Shown: piece by piece, positions 51,774 to 61,654 of the stretch
Layout of the letters: each line of letters starts with the position of its first letter
Position numbering within the stretch: the first letter of the stretch is position 1
Assembly: GCF_004364775.1 (NCBI RefSeq)
Contig: NZ_SOAL01000005.1
Coordinates: 62,001-126,000, forward strand
Length of the DNA: 64,000 nt
Direction of reading: 5' to 3'
Source of the DNA: Comamonas sp. JUb58
Lineage (GTDB): Bacteria; Pseudomonadota; Gammaproteobacteria; Burkholderiales; Burkholderiaceae_C
The notes under the pieces: model-generated
Told to the model about the DNA's origin: nothing
Seen by the model: only the letters and a program-made list of their open reading frames with translations
The model's database searches: none
Made by a program: the position numbers and the translations under genes

Positions 51774-53750
51774 TTATCCCAAAGCGGGCGAACCGCTGCC
51801 ATGGCCGCCCTCCTGGTCCAGCAGTTCGCCCACACGCTGGCGCAGCTGCTCGGCCGAGCATTCGGCGGCCGGGCTGGCGGCACCGATGCGCAAGCTCACG
51901 CGGTTGAAGAAGCCTCGGCGGAACGGCCGGGTCATCGCGCCCTTGGGCTCGATGCGGCTGAAGAACGAGCCCCAGAGGTTGGACAAAGCCATCGGCACCA
52001 CGGGCACATCCAGCCCATCGGCCTGCGCCTGCTCCAGGATCTTCATCACACCGCCCTTGAACGCCTGCAACTCGCCATCGCGGGTGATGCCGCCTTCGGG
52101 GAAGATGGCCAGCAGATCGCCCTCGCGCAGCACCTGCGCGGCCCTGGCAAAAGCGGCCTCATAGATGGCAGGGTCTTCGCTGCGGGGCGCCACCGGAATC
52201 GCCTTGCAGAGGCGGAACAACCAGCCCAGCAAGGGCGTGCGGAAGATGCGGTAGTCCATCACAAAGTAGATCGGGCGTGGGCTGGCGGCCATCATCAGGA
52301 TGGGGTCGACAAAGCTGACATGGTTGCAGGTCAGCAGCGCCGGCCCGCTGGTAGGAATGTGGTGTGCGCCCTGCACCCGAAAGCGGTAGACGACGTTCGT
52401 AATCAGCCAGGCAATGCAGCGCAGCAGGTATTCGGGCACCAGCAAGAAGATGTAGGTGGCGACGATGGCATTGGCAATGCCGGTGAACAGGAAGATCTGC
52501 GGCACGGTAAATCCTGCCCCCAGCAAGGCGCCGGCGATGACCGAGCTGGCGATCATGAACAGCGCATTGAGGATATTGTTGGCCGCAATGATGCGGGCGC
52601 GGTGCGTGGGCTGGCTGCGCAGCTGGATCAGCGCATACATGGGCACGCTGTAGAGGCCCGCAAACAGCGACAGCAGGGCCAGATCGGCCATCACACGCCA
52701 GTGCGCCGGCTGGCTGATAAAGGCCAGCGCCGTCCAGGCCTGGGCGGGCTGCGCCAGGCCACGCGATGCAAAGTACAGGTCAATCGCAAACACGCTCATG
52801 CCGATGGTGCCAATGGGCACCAGGCCAATCTCCACCTGGCGGCGCGAGAGCACCTCGCACAGCAGCGAGCCCAGGCCGATGCCGATGGAAAACACCACCA
52901 GCAGCAGCGAGGCCACATGCTCGTTGCCATGCAGCACCTCCTTGGCAAAGCTGGGGAACTGGCTCAGAAACACCGCGCCGAAGAACCACATCCAGCTGAT
53001 GCCCAGCAGTGAGCGGAACACCACCACATTGCCATGGGCCAGCTTCAGATTGCGCCAGGTCTCGCTCACCGGGTTCCAGTTGATGTGCAGGCCGGGATCG
53101 GTGGCAGGTACCACGGGCACGCCCTGCGCCGTCAAACGCCCGACCACGGCCAGGCTAAAGCAGGCTACCGCGACCGAGGCATGGCCAATCTCCGGCAAGG
53201 CCACCAGCAGGCCCCCCACCACATTGCCCAGCAAGATGGCGACAAAGGTGCCCATCTCGACCATGCCATTGCCGCCTGTCAGCTCATCGTCGCGCAGCAC
53301 CTGGGGCAGGTAGGCAAACTTGACGGGCCCGAACAAGGTGGAATGCAGGCCCATCAAGAACACGCAGCCCAGCAGCAACGCCGGGCTTTCGATCCAGAAG
53401 CCCAGGCCGGCGATCAGCATCACGCCAATCTCCAGGTCCTTGACGAAGCGGATCATGCGGTGCTTTTCGTACTTGTCGGTCAGTTGCCCCGAAGTGGCCG
53501 AGAACAGCAGAAACGGCAGGATGAACAAGGCACCAATCACCAGGCCGGCCATCGCCGGCGGCATCCAGGCCACCTGCAGCTGGTAGGTCACCATGACGGT
53601 GAAGGCGAACTTGAACAGGTTGTCGTTGGCGGCCCCGGCGAACTGGGTCCAGAAGAAAGGGGCAAAGCGGCGCTGGCCCAGCAAGGCAAACTGGTTGGGG
53701 TGGTCTGGCGCCTCGGAGGCGGGCACAGACGGGGCATGTGGACGGTTCAT
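51774..53750 (-). CDS. MFS transporter fused to PlsC-type acyltransferase (LplT-Aas-like)
   Basis: 658 residues. The N-terminal 430 form a 12-helix MFS unit of the LplT lysophospholipid transporter type (FFWTQFAGAANDNLFKFAF, GQLTDKYEKHRMIRF, LPQVLRDDELTGGNGMVEMGTFVAILLGNVVGG). The C-terminal 210 are a PlsC/LPLAT domain with ALLTCNHVSFVDPILM (H-x4-D) and AIFPEGGITRDGELQAFKGG. It lacks the acyl-ACP synthetase part of the E. coli Aas/LplT system. It likely flips lysophospholipid inward and reacylates it, complementing the phospholipase encoded at 25.3-26.5 kb. Confidence 0.9.
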   Translation of the reverse strand: MNRPHAPSVPASEAPDHPNQFALLGQRRFAPFFWTQFAGAANDNLFKFAFTVMVTYQLQVAWMPPAMAGLVIGALFILPFLLFSATSGQLTDKYEKHRMIRFVKDLEIGVMLIAGLGFWIESPALLLGCVFLMGLHSTLFGPVKFAYLPQVLRDDELTGGNGMVEMGTFVAILLGNVVGGLLVALPEIGHASVAVACFSLAVVGRLTAQGVPVVPATDPGLHINWNPVSETWRNLKLAHGNVVVFRSLLGISWMWFFGAVFLSQFPSFAKEVLHGNEHVASLLLVVFSIGIGLGSLLCEVLSRRQVEIGLVPIGTIGMSVFAIDLYFASRGLAQPAQAWTALAFISQPAHWRVMADLALLSLFAGLYSVPMYALIQLRSQPTHRARIIAANNILNALFMIASSVIAGALLGAGFTVPQIFLFTGIANAIVATYIFLLVPEYLLRCIAWLITNVVYRFRVQGAHHIPTSGPALLTCNHVSFVDPILMMAASPRPIYFVMDYRIFRTPLLGWLFRLCKAIPVAPRSEDPAIYEAAFARAAQVLREGDLLAIFPEGGITRDGELQAFKGGVMKILEQAQADGLDVPVVPMALSNLWGSFFSRIEPKGAMTRPFRRGFFNRVSLRIGAASPAAECSAEQLRQRVGELLDQEGGHGSGSPALG

Positions 53751-53805
53751 GGAACAAGCATCTCCTGGCGGATCAAGGGCGGTGGGGGTGGTCGGTACCG
53801 GGCAT

Positions 53806-54660
53806 TCAGCGCAAATGCCCTGCCCCCAGCGCGCCGCCCCCGATTGTGCCTGCGGACGCGCCGTTTGCGTGCGCCCGGTGGCGCAGTTGCTGCAAGCTGC
53901 GCAACAAAGGCAGCACCGCCAGCGCTGCGGCCAGGTGCTTGAGCGCATGGCCGGCCACCAGATGGCCACTGCCGGCCCAGACGGCGGCATCGCCCAGCTC
54001 AAACAGCTTGGCCAGCGCATACCAGGCTACGATGGCAGCCAGGGGCCAGCGGATGAGCTGCGCGGCCGGGGGGCTGCGCTGCTGCCACACGGCCAGCACC
54101 ACGAGCAGCACCATGCCCGCGCCCTGCAACACGGCCCAGGGCAGCAGCTGCCCGGTCTGCAACCAGATCCACAGCGCCAGCGGCCCGCCCAGCAGCACGC
54201 AGAGCGCCGTCTGCCAGGCCGCGCGAGTGTTGAGCAGCGACTGCAGCGCCAGGCCCAGCACACCGGCAAACACCGGCACCATGCCCATGCGGTCCCAGAA
54301 GACGCGCACATCGCCGGGCAGCAGGTGGTAGTAGGACGAGCCCAGGGCTGTCAGCACCAGGCCACCAAAGACCAGCAGCAACCAGGGTGTCGCCCCTTGG
54401 GAGCGCAGCGTCTCTGCGGGCGTTTTGAAAGTGGCCAGCAAGCCCCAGACACCGAGCAGCAAAAATGGCAGATTGCTCAGCACATCGGCCGCATTGACCA
54501 GGCCCAGCAGCGGGCGCTGGTCGGCAAAGTCGTGGTAATGGGCCGCCTGCGGCACATGGGGCCCCAGACAGGCGAGGGCCAGCATGGCGGCATAGAAGGC
54601 ATACAGCGCGTATTCCGCAGCCGGGCTGCGGGGGCTTGGGGGTTGGGAGGTATCAGTCAT
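53806..54660 (-). CDS. Ceramidase-like (CREST superfamily) membrane protein
   Basis: 284 residues, about seven membrane helices. Motifs of the alkaline ceramidase/CREST superfamily are YHDFADQRPLLGLVNAADVLSNLPF, SSYYHLLPGDVRVFWDRMGM (Ser and His/Asp of the metal site) and GHALKHLAAAL (His pair). Metal-dependent hydrolases of this fold act on lipid amides; bacterial substrates are largely unknown. The ATG at 54660 begins the conserved part. It lies 55 bp upstream of the MFS-PlsC gene on the same strand, suggesting a joint role in lipid handling. Confidence 0.82.
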   Translation of the reverse strand: MTDTSQPPSPRSPAAEYALYAFYAAMLALACLGPHVPQAAHYHDFADQRPLLGLVNAADVLSNLPFLLLGVWGLLATFKTPAETLRSQGATPWLLLVFGGLVLTALGSSYYHLLPGDVRVFWDRMGMVPVFAGVLGLALQSLLNTRAAWQTALCVLLGGPLALWIWLQTGQLLPWAVLQGAGMVLLVVLAVWQQRSPPAAQLIRWPLAAIVAWYALAKLFELGDAAVWAGSGHLVAGHALKHLAAALAVLPLLRSLQQLRHRAHANGASAGTIGGGALGAGHLR

Positions 54661-54751
54661 GGCCTGCACTGTGCCGCTGGGGCAGCAGAGCGTCCTGAAA
54701 TCCTGCCGTGATCCCCTATGATGGCACCCAAAGTATGACAGGACGATACCC

Positions 54752-55504
54752 ATGAGCACCACCGCCGATCTGGTACTGGCACTGAAGAAAGAGCTGAAAG
54801 CCGCACAGATGACCTATGCCGACCTGGCCGAGGCCCTGGGCATGGCGGAGTCCAGCGTCAAGCGCATGCTGGCCAAGGGCGACATGCCGCTGTCGCGCAT
54901 CGATGCCATCTGCCATGTGCTGCGCCTGGACTTTGCCGACCTGGCGCGCCGCGTGGCCGACAACCAGCCGCTGATCAAGGAGCTGACGCAGCAGCAAGAG
55001 CAGGCCGTGGTCGCGGACAAGAAGCTGCTGCTGATGGCCATCTGCGTGCTCAGCCAGTGGACCTTGGAGCAGGTGCTGACCACCTACCGATTGACCGAGG
55101 CCGAGGGCATCAAGTACCTGGCACAGCTCGACCGCATCGGCATCATCGAGCTACGCCCGATGAACCGCTACCGGCTCAAGCTGGCCAAAACCTTCCGCTG
55201 GCGCCCACATGGCCCGGTGATGGAGTACTTCCGCGAGAACGCGGTGCACGACTATTTCTCGGGCACCTTCGACAAATCGGGCGAGGGCTTGATGCTCGTG
55301 CATGGCGCCATCAGCCGCACCCTGGCGCCGGCCTTTTTGGAGCGCCTGCAGCGCGTGGCGCAGGACTTTGCCCAGCAGCACCTGACCGACCAGCGCCTGC
55401 CCGAGAAGGAGCGCGAGGGCTATACCCTGCTGCTGGCGATGCGCAGCTGGGAGCTGTCGGTGTTCACCGAGATGCGGCGCCTGCAGCCGGGTGGCAACCG
55501 TTAA
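54752..55504 (+). CDS. XRE-family transcriptional regulator
   Basis: 250 residues. N-terminal helix-turn-helix of the Cro/C1 type (about 14-62: MTYADLAEALGMAESSVKRML, MPLSRIDAICHVL). The rest (VLSQWTLEQVLTTYRLTEAE, RYRLKLAKTFRWRPHGPVMEYF) is a conserved effector region of unknown ligand. The start overlaps no other gene; it is divergent from the ceramidase-like gene and convergent with the FIST gene, whose stop overlaps by 4 bp. Confidence 0.88.
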   Translation: MSTTADLVLALKKELKAAQMTYADLAEALGMAESSVKRMLAKGDMPLSRIDAICHVLRLDFADLARRVADNQPLIKELTQQQEQAVVADKKLLLMAICVLSQWTLEQVLTTYRLTEAEGIKYLAQLDRIGIIELRPMNRYRLKLAKTFRWRPHGPVMEYFRENAVHDYFSGTFDKSGEGLMLVHGAISRTLAPAFLERLQRVAQDFAQQHLTDQRLPEKEREGYTLLLAMRSWELSVFTEMRRLQPGGNR

Positions 55505-56754
55505 GCAACCTGGGTAAACAGCATCAGCGCACCGGCATAGCGGTGCAGCTGCTGGCCGGCAATCTCGCCCTGGCTATAAAAGCCCACCAGCGGGATATCG
55601 CCCAGCACATGGTGGATCAGCTCCAGCTCGGCACCAGGCGCGCCGAAATAGGGGCTGGCCCGCTCCGCGCAGCTGATGTAGACGGCACCGGCAATGCTGC
55701 GGCCAGCCGCAGCATCACCCAGGGCGCTATCGCCCAAAGGCAGATCGGTCTGCGCCTCGGCGGGTGCCAGCGACTCGCGCAGCTCGGCACACATGCGCAG
55801 CAAATCGGCACGCGCGGCCGACAGGTTGCGCTGGCAAAAGCAGAGGTACTGCTGGGGCTGGGCCAGCTCGGGCAGCACAATGCCCCGGCTGGCCATGTCC
55901 ACACCCACCAGTGGCACCACCCGCGCCTCAGGGCCCAGCTGGCCGGCATGCATGGCCGATTCGGGCGCATGCGGCTCCAGCGCCGCATGGATATGGCGCA
56001 TTGTGCGGGTGGCCCGCTCGGGGTCGGCATCCAGGCGCACGGGCATCAGTTCTTCCAGCACATCGAGCGCGGGCCGGCCATCCAGGGCCAGCACCACATG
56101 GCCTTGCATGGCGGTGATGCGCATGCGCGCGCCCATGACCTGGCAGCCCTGGGTCAGCTCCTGCACCACGCCAGCCTCGGCAGAAAAAGCCATACCCGAG
56201 AGCCCGCCGCGCAGCACGCCGCTGTGGCTGGGGCCCAGCGCCTTGCTCCAGGCCAGCTGCAGCGGCGCCACCGCCTCGGAGCTGAGGCCGCCAAGCACGC
56301 TGCCGGCGCGGGTGCGTGCGGCCAGCTCTTCAAGCAGCTCTGCAAAGTCCGGCAACCCCGCATCGGCATGCACCAGCGCACGCTCCCAGGGCGATGAAGG
56401 CGCCACCGGCAGCGGTGCGATACCGGAGAACAAGCGGTAGGAATGGGCAGGCAGCTCCAGCAGCATGACCGACAGCGCTGGCTCGTTCAGGTACTCGGCA
56501 TGCGAGGCCATCACGCCAACGCCGACCGAGCCGCTCCAGTCGCCGATCTGCGGAAACTCATCCTGCAAGGCCTCCAGCAGCTGCGGCGCATGGCGCGCAT
56601 AGGCATCCGTGAAATACACCAGCCCCAGGCTGGGTGCGCTGGCGTAGCCCGCCTGGGCCATGCGCCCGCGCAGTTGCGCCACCACCAGCGCCACGGCCAT
56701 CCGCCAATCGGGGTGGGTCACATGGCCATAGGGAAAAAGCTTTGTGCCTGCCAT
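55501..56754 (-). CDS. FIST-domain sensory protein
   Basis: 417 residues. FIST N-terminal part (about 20-210: LGLVYFTDAYARHAPQLLEAL, GVGVMASHAEYLNEPALSVM, GLSGMAFSAEAGVVQELTQG) and FIST_C (about 230-400, ending DIPLVGFYSQGEIAG). FIST domains are predicted to bind small ligands such as amino acids and usually feed signalling proteins. Here no output domain is attached. The ATG at 56754 is used; an in-frame TTG two codons earlier is less likely. Confidence 0.88.
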   Translation of the reverse strand: MAGTKLFPYGHVTHPDWRMAVALVVAQLRGRMAQAGYASAPSLGLVYFTDAYARHAPQLLEALQDEFPQIGDWSGSVGVGVMASHAEYLNEPALSVMLLELPAHSYRLFSGIAPLPVAPSSPWERALVHADAGLPDFAELLEELAARTRAGSVLGGLSSEAVAPLQLAWSKALGPSHSGVLRGGLSGMAFSAEAGVVQELTQGCQVMGARMRITAMQGHVVLALDGRPALDVLEELMPVRLDADPERATRTMRHIHAALEPHAPESAMHAGQLGPEARVVPLVGVDMASRGIVLPELAQPQQYLCFCQRNLSAARADLLRMCAELRESLAPAEAQTDLPLGDSALGDAAAGRSIAGAVYISCAERASPYFGAPGAELELIHHVLGDIPLVGFYSQGEIAGQQLHRYAGALMLFTQVA

Positions 56755-56833
56755 TGTCAAAAACCTGCTGCTGCGCGGCGGCCAGGCCAGTCCCGCGCTA
56801 AAAAATCACCAACGCTCAATCTACTTTTCTGAC

Positions 56834-57670
56834 TCAACGCTGGCCGGGGGAAGGCTTGCGCGGGGCGGCCTTGCGGGGAGCGGACTGTGTAGTGCCGTTG
56901 GTGGGCGTTGCCTTGCGGGGGGCCGCCTGCTTGCTGGCGCTGCGTGCGGCGCTGGGCTGCGGCCCGCTCTTGGGCTTCTGGGTAGACGGCTTGGCAGCGT
57001 GATTGCTGCCTGACGAAGCCGTGCTGCGCACCGCCTGCGCGGCCGATGCTGCCGCCTGCTGGGTGTTGGCGGCATGGGCCATCGCCTGTTCGGTGACATC
57101 CTGCACGGCCTGCTGGGCAATGTGCTGGAACTGCTGGGTCAGGGCACCCCACCATTGCATGGGATCGGTCACCGAGGCTGCTGCGGCACTGCTGGCCTGG
57201 TCGGCTTTTTCAGGGGGTTCTGCAGCGGCAGCGGCCGGTGCGGGTGCCGGAGTGGCTGCAGGCGCAGGGCTGGGTGCGGCTTGCGCTGGTGCCTGCGGCG
57301 CAGCCGCTGCGGCAGCCTCTTGCGCCTGCGCTGCCGTACTCTGCGCAAACTGCTGCCAGCTTTGCACCATGGTGCTGGCCCAGTTCTCTACCGGCACATT
57401 CATGGTCTGCAGCGCGGACAGGGTCATCTTCTGCACCTCCATCGCCTGGATGGTGGCGGCCAGCGCGCGCTGGTTCTGCTCCAACCAGAACAGCACGGTT
57501 TTCAGCTCCTGAATCCGCTTTTCCAGATCCGGCACATTCATCGTCGGAGCCACCCATTCCTGCCACTGCGCAAAGGCTGCAGAGGGCTTGGAGGTGCTGC
57601 CTGCTGCGAGCTTTTGCAGAAAATCAAAACCAGGGGCAAAGGGGTTGAAGGGCTGGGCGGAGTCCTGCAT
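56834..57670 (-). CDS. phaM: PhaM-like polyhydroxyalkanoate granule protein
   Basis: 278 residues. The N-terminal 110 match PhaM: FDFLQKLAAGSTSKPS, WQEWVAPTMNVPDLEKRIQELKTVLFWLEQNQRALAATIQAMEVQKMTL. A long Ala/Gln/Pro-rich middle follows. The C-terminus holds Ala-Pro-Arg-Lys repeats (APRKATPTNG, SAPRKAAPRKPS) like those that bind DNA non-specifically in PhaM. PhaM activates the PHB synthase and tethers granules to the nucleoid; that role comes from Ralstonia work. The ATG at 57670 has GGAG upstream. Confidence 0.88.
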   Translation of the reverse strand: MQDSAQPFNPFAPGFDFLQKLAAGSTSKPSAAFAQWQEWVAPTMNVPDLEKRIQELKTVLFWLEQNQRALAATIQAMEVQKMTLSALQTMNVPVENWASTMVQSWQQFAQSTAAQAQEAAAAAAPQAPAQAAPSPAPAATPAPAPAAAAAEPPEKADQASSAAAASVTDPMQWWGALTQQFQHIAQQAVQDVTEQAMAHAANTQQAAASAAQAVRSTASSGSNHAAKPSTQKPKSGPQPSAARSASKQAAPRKATPTNGTTQSAPRKAAPRKPSPGQR

Positions 57671-57824
57671 GGTGTTGTCTCCAGTGGTTGGGGCCGTTGG
57701 CCGCGTGTGCAATGCCAAGGTGTATGCTGCACAGCTTAGCGGATTGTGCAGCCCCTGCCTATGTGATAAGTCGCATGCAGCGGTGTACAACCCATCTTGC
57801 AACCCGCCTTTTGAGCCCGCCACC

Positions 57825-58238
57825 ATGCAGAGCCTTTTCCATCTCGCCTTCCATGTGCACGACCTGGATGCTGCACGCCACTTCTACCGCGACACGCTCG
57901 GCTGCGCCGAGGGCCGCAGCACCGACAGCTGGGTGGATTTTGATTTCTTTGGCCACCAGATTTCCTGCCACCTGGGCAAGCCTTTTGAGACCAGCAATAC
58001 CGGCCTGGTGGGCAACCACAAGGTGCCCATGCCGCACTTTGGCCTGGTGTTGAAACTGGAAAACTGGAAGCAGTTGGCCGAGCGCCTGCGTGCCGCCAAC
58101 ACCCGCTTTGTGCTGGAGCCCCAGGTGCGCTTTGAAGGCGAGCCCGGCGAGCAGTGGACGATGTTCTTCTATGACCCGAGCGGCAACCCCATCGAGGTCA
58201 AAGGCTTTCGCTCGTTGGAGCAGTTGTACGCGCATTGA
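57825..58238 (+). CDS. VOC-family (glyoxalase-like) protein
   Basis: 137 residues. N-terminal HLAFHVHDLDAARHFYRDTLGC and C-terminal FFYDPSGNPIEVKGF are the metal-ligand segments of the vicinal-oxygen-chelate fold; FFGHQISCHL provides another His. Members include extradiol-like dioxygenases and lactoylglutathione lyases. The reaction here cannot be assigned from sequence. The start is the ATG at 57825, divergent from phaM. Confidence 0.88.
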   Translation: MQSLFHLAFHVHDLDAARHFYRDTLGCAEGRSTDSWVDFDFFGHQISCHLGKPFETSNTGLVGNHKVPMPHFGLVLKLENWKQLAERLRAANTRFVLEPQVRFEGEPGEQWTMFFYDPSGNPIEVKGFRSLEQLYAH

Positions 58239-58358
58239 TGCTGCGCTGCGGTCCCGCCAAAGGCCGTCGGAGGCGGGGTAAGCGTTGGTGCCGCCCTGCC
58301 TGTGGCGGCTAGCGCAGCGATCAGACCTAGTGCCTGCTGATGCTTGGGAAGCGGGCAC

Positions 58359-58384
58359 AAAAAAGCCAGCTCGAAAGCTGGCTT
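58359..58384 (-). terminator. Terminator of the first tRNA-fMet copy
   Basis: On the minus strand AGCCAGCT-TTCG-AGCTGGCT followed by six T, about 10 bases after the tRNA CCA end. Confidence 0.85.
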
Positions 58385-58393
58385 ATGGTGTTC

Positions 58394-58470
<77 letters not shown>

Positions 58471-58475
58471 CCGCA

Positions 58476-58481
58476 ATTATA
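58476..58481 (-). promoter_or_regulatory. -10 box of first tRNA-fMet copy
   Basis: TATAAT on the minus strand, five bases before the tRNA. The CGCGCTATAAT context is shared by both copies. No good -35 box was found 16-18 bp further up in this copy. Confidence 0.6.
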
Positions 58482-58642
58482 GCGCGACTTTGCTGCTGCA
58501 TTTTGCCGGAAGGCGCTTTTAGCGCATATTTTTCGCGCTTCGACTTTTATAGCAATCTTGGGCCCGTCGAAGTTGCACCGATCCCGGCCTGCATTCAGCC
58601 TGCCCAGGGGGTCGGAGATGGCCCTGCCCGGTACCCGGCAAC

Positions 58643-58670
58643 AAAAAAGCCAGCTCGAAAGCTGGCTTTT
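58643..58670 (-). terminator. Terminator of the second tRNA-fMet copy
   Basis: Same AGCCAGCT/AGCTGGCT hairpin and T tract as the other copy. Confidence 0.85.
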
Positions 58671-58677
58671 GGTGTTC

Positions 58678-58754
<77 letters not shown>

Positions 58755-58759
58755 CTAGC

Positions 58760-58765
58760 ATTATA
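58760..58765 (-). promoter_or_regulatory. -10 box of second tRNA-fMet copy
   Basis: TATAAT five bases before the tRNA, with a weak -35 (TTCATA) 17 bp further upstream on the minus strand. Confidence 0.6.
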
Positions 58766-58875
58766 GCGCGGGTTTTCCTTAATATGAAGCGCTTTGTCAT
58801 CATTTGGAAAACTATTTGTGCAATCTGAGCCTGGGGATGCGCCTGGCAAGGGCCGCAAAGGCCTCGCCACCATAG

Positions 58876-58900
58876 AAAAAGCCCACCGAAGTGGGCTTTC
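58876..58900 (-). terminator. Terminator at the end of the alpha ribosomal operon
   Basis: On the minus strand GCCCAC-TTCG-GTGGGC followed by five T, 23 bp after the rplQ stop. The UUCG tetraloop makes it a stable hairpin. Confidence 0.92.
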
Positions 58901-58922
58901 TCAGTGTGAACCTGCAGAGGGC

Positions 58923-59309
58923 TTATTCAGCTGCGGCATCACCGGCTTCTTCAGCGCGGTCCACCAGTTCAACATAGGCCATAGGCGCGTTGTCGCCCAC
59001 GCGGAAACCCATCTTCAGGATGCGGGTGTAGCCGCCTGGACGGTTTGCCGAGCGAGGACCCAGCACGTTGAACAGCTTGGTCACGCTGTCGCGGCTGCGC
59101 AGACGGTCGAATGCCAGACGGCGGTTAGCAACGGTGTCCACCTTTGCCAGCGTGATCATGGGCTCGATCACCTTGCGCAGTTCCTTGGCTTTAGGAACGG
59201 TGGTCTTGATGGCTTCGTGCTCGATGAGCGAATTCATCATGTTTTGCAGCATCGCCTTACGGTGAGACGAGGTGCGGTTCAGTTTGCGGAGGCCGTGTCC
59301 GTGACGCAT
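58923..59309 (-). CDS. rplQ: Large ribosomal subunit protein bL17
   Basis: 128 residues. N-terminal [36 protein letters not shown] and [20 protein letters not shown] are the L17 signature. The ATG at 59309 has AAGGA upstream. It is the last gene of the alpha operon, followed by a UUCG terminator. The Ala/Glu-rich C-terminal tail is common in betaproteobacteria. Confidence 0.98.
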   Translation of the reverse strand: MRHGHGLRKLNRTSSHRKAMLQNMMNSLIEHEAIKTTVPKAKELRKVIEPMITLAKVDTVANRRLAFDRLRSRDSVTKLFNVLGPRSANRPGGYTRILKMGFRVGDNAPMAYVELVDRAEEAGDAAAE

Positions 59310-59413
59310 GGTGCTTTTCCTTTTAGATTGATTCAATCAAACAGCCGTATCAGGTACTGTTCGACGCACTACGATTGAGCTCCCCCACCATTGGGAGAGC
59401 TCTCCATTATAAC

Positions 59414-60409
59414 TTAACGCTTTTCCAAACCGGCTGGTGGCCAGTTTTCAAGCTTCATACCCAGGGTCAGACCACGGGAAGCCAGAACTTCCTTGATCTC
59501 GTTGAGCGACTTACGACCCAGATTCGGGGTCTTGAGCAACTCATTTTCGGTGCGCTGGATCAGGTCACCGATGTAGTAGATGTTTTCGGCCTTCAGGCAG
59601 TTGGCGGAACGCACGGTCAACTCCAGCTCGTCCACAGGACGCAGCAGGATCGGGTCGAACGTGGCGTTGTTGCGCGCCTGGCCACCTGGCTGGTCGAACA
59701 CATCCAATGCGCCGCCTTCGAGCTGCGCAAACACGGCAAGCTGCTCCACCAGGATCTTGGCCGACGAGCGCACTGCATCTTCTGCAGCGATGGCGCCGTT
59801 GGTTTCGATCTCGAGAACCAGCTTGTCCAGATCGGTACGCTGCTCCACGCGGGCGGATTCGACCGTGTAGCTGACGCGCTTGATCGGCGAGAACGATGCG
59901 TCCAGCACAATGCGGCCGATCGACTTGGTCGACTCGTCACCGTAGCGGCGCACGTTACCGGGCACATAGCCACGGCCTTTTTCCACCTTGATCTGCATGT
60001 CCAGCTTGCCGCCTTGCGACAGGTTGGCGATGACATGATCAGGGTTGATGATTTCTACATCGTGAGGCGTCTGAATGTCAGCAGCCGTCACCACGCCTTC
60101 GCCATCCTTGCGCAGGCTCAGCGTCACTTCGTCACGGTTGTGGAGCTTGAACACCACGCCCTTGAGGTTCAGCAAGATGTTAACGACATCTTCCTGGACG
60201 CCGTCGATAGACGAGTACTCGTGCAGCACACCTGCAATGGTCACTTCCGTCGCTGCATAACCCACCATCGAGGACAGCAGAACACGACGCAGCGCATTGC
60301 CCAGCGTGTGCCCGTAGCCGCGTTCAAACGGCTCCAGCTCTACCTTGGCGCGATTGTGGCCCAGCTGTTCTACGTTAATTGTCTTGGGTTTCAGCAAATT
60401 GGTCTGCAT
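59414..60409 (-). CDS. rpoA: RNA polymerase alpha subunit
   Basis: 331 residues. N-terminal assembly domain ([20 protein letters not shown]), linker, and C-terminal domain ([44 protein letters not shown]) that binds UP elements and activators. Full length with the Arg used for UP-element contact in NCLKAENI context. It lies between rpsD (119 bp) and rplQ (104 bp). Confidence 0.98.
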   Translation of the reverse strand: MQTNLLKPKTINVEQLGHNRAKVELEPFERGYGHTLGNALRRVLLSSMVGYAATEVTIAGVLHEYSSIDGVQEDVVNILLNLKGVVFKLHNRDEVTLSLRKDGEGVVTAADIQTPHDVEIINPDHVIANLSQGGKLDMQIKVEKGRGYVPGNVRRYGDESTKSIGRIVLDASFSPIKRVSYTVESARVEQRTDLDKLVLEIETNGAIAAEDAVRSSAKILVEQLAVFAQLEGGALDVFDQPGGQARNNATFDPILLRPVDELELTVRSANCLKAENIYYIGDLIQRTENELLKTPNLGRKSLNEIKEVLASRGLTLGMKLENWPPAGLEKR

Positions 60410-60528
60410 GCAAACTTCCTCTCAATACCCCCGGCTCGTTACACCGGTAAGGCTGGTGAAGCACCAGAACCGCGATGCCTCGCGGTTCTGGGACGGATAC
60501 ACTTTCGCAGTCGAGAACGACTGTGAAA

Positions 60529-61152
60529 TTAACGAGAATACAATTCGACGATCAGCGATTCGTTGATGTCAGCACCGAATTCATCGCGGTCTGGAGACTT
60601 CTTGAAGACGCCTTCAGCCTTGTCAGCCGACACGTCCACCCAAGCGGGGAAGCCCACTTGACCAGCCAGTTGCAGCGACTCGATGATACGGGCTTGCTTC
60701 TTCGACTTTTCGCGTACAGCAACCACGTCGCCTTCCTTCACGGAGTAGGAAGGAATATTGACCGATTGACCGTTCACGGTGATGGCCTTGTGGGACACCA
60801 GCTGACGCGCTTCGGAGCGGGTCGAGCCAAAGCCCATGCGGTACACCACGTTGTCCAGACGGCTTTCCAGCAGGCTCAGCAGGTTCGCGCCGGTGTTGCC
60901 ACGGCGACGATCAGCTTCAGCGAAGTAACGGCGGAATTGCTTTTCGAGCACACCGTAGGTGCGCTTGACCTTTTGCTTTTCACGCAGTTGCAGACCGTAG
61001 TCCGAGGTACGCGTGCCGGAGGTACGGCCGTGTTGACCTGGCTTGGTGTCCAGCTTGACCTTGTCCGCGATCGAGCGACGTGCGCTCTTCAGGAACAGGT
61101 CTACGCCTTCGCGGCGGGAAAGTTTGCCCTTAGGGCCAATAAAACGTGCCAC
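60529..61152 (-). CDS. rpsD: Small ribosomal subunit protein uS4
   Basis: 207 residues. N-terminal [20 protein letters not shown], the [20 protein letters not shown] region and S4 domain ([25 protein letters not shown]). The C4 zinc motif found in some S4 proteins is absent; this is the C-minus form. Start codon is GTG. S4 is also a regulator of the alpha operon in E. coli; no obvious leader structure was examined here. Confidence 0.98.
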   Translation of the reverse strand: MARFIGPKGKLSRREGVDLFLKSARRSIADKVKLDTKPGQHGRTSGTRTSDYGLQLREKQKVKRTYGVLEKQFRRYFAEADRRRGNTGANLLSLLESRLDNVVYRMGFGSTRSEARQLVSHKAITVNGQSVNIPSYSVKEGDVVAVREKSKKQARIIESLQLAGQVGFPAWVDVSADKAEGVFKKSPDRDEFGADINESLIVELYSR

Positions 61153-61234
61153 TTGAATATCCTTTTTTCAGCTGCCGCAAAAATGCGGGAGCCGCCAGAG
61201 CACCATGCACTGGCGGCGGTGGGCTTATGGTGAG

Positions 61235-61636
61235 TTAGATACGACGACGCTTTTGAGGGCGGCAGCCGTTGTGCGGGACTGGCGTCACGTCGGAGATCGA
61301 CGTGATGCGGATGCCCAGTGCACCCAGAGCACGCACCGAAGACTCGCGACCTGGGCCTGGGCCCTTGATCTCGACGTCCAGGTTCTTGATGCCCTGTTCC
61401 ATGGCAGCACGGCCGGCCACTTCGGAAGCAACCTGGGCTGCGAAAGGCGTCGACTTACGCGAGCCCTTGAAACCCTGGCCACCCGACGAAGCCCAAGACA
61501 GGGAATTGCCTTGGCGGTCGGTGATCGTGATGATGGTGTTGTTGAACGAAGCGTGAACGTGTGCAATGCCGTCAGAAATGTTCTTGCGAACTTTCTTACG
61601 TACACGTGCAGCTGCGTTGTTCTGAGACTTAGCCAT
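61235..61636 (-). CDS. rpsK: Small ribosomal subunit protein uS11
   Basis: 133 residues. [40 protein letters not shown], and C-terminal [22 protein letters not shown] end (visible as [17 protein letters not shown]). Standard length. 18 bp after rpsM. Confidence 0.98.
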   Translation of the reverse strand: MAKSQNNAAARVRKKVRKNISDGIAHVHASFNNTIITITDRQGNSLSWASSGGQGFKGSRKSTPFAAQVASEVAGRAAMEQGIKNLDVEIKGPGPGRESSVRALGALGIRITSISDVTPVPHNGCRPQKRRRI

Positions 61637-61654
61637 TGTGTACCTTCAATCTCT

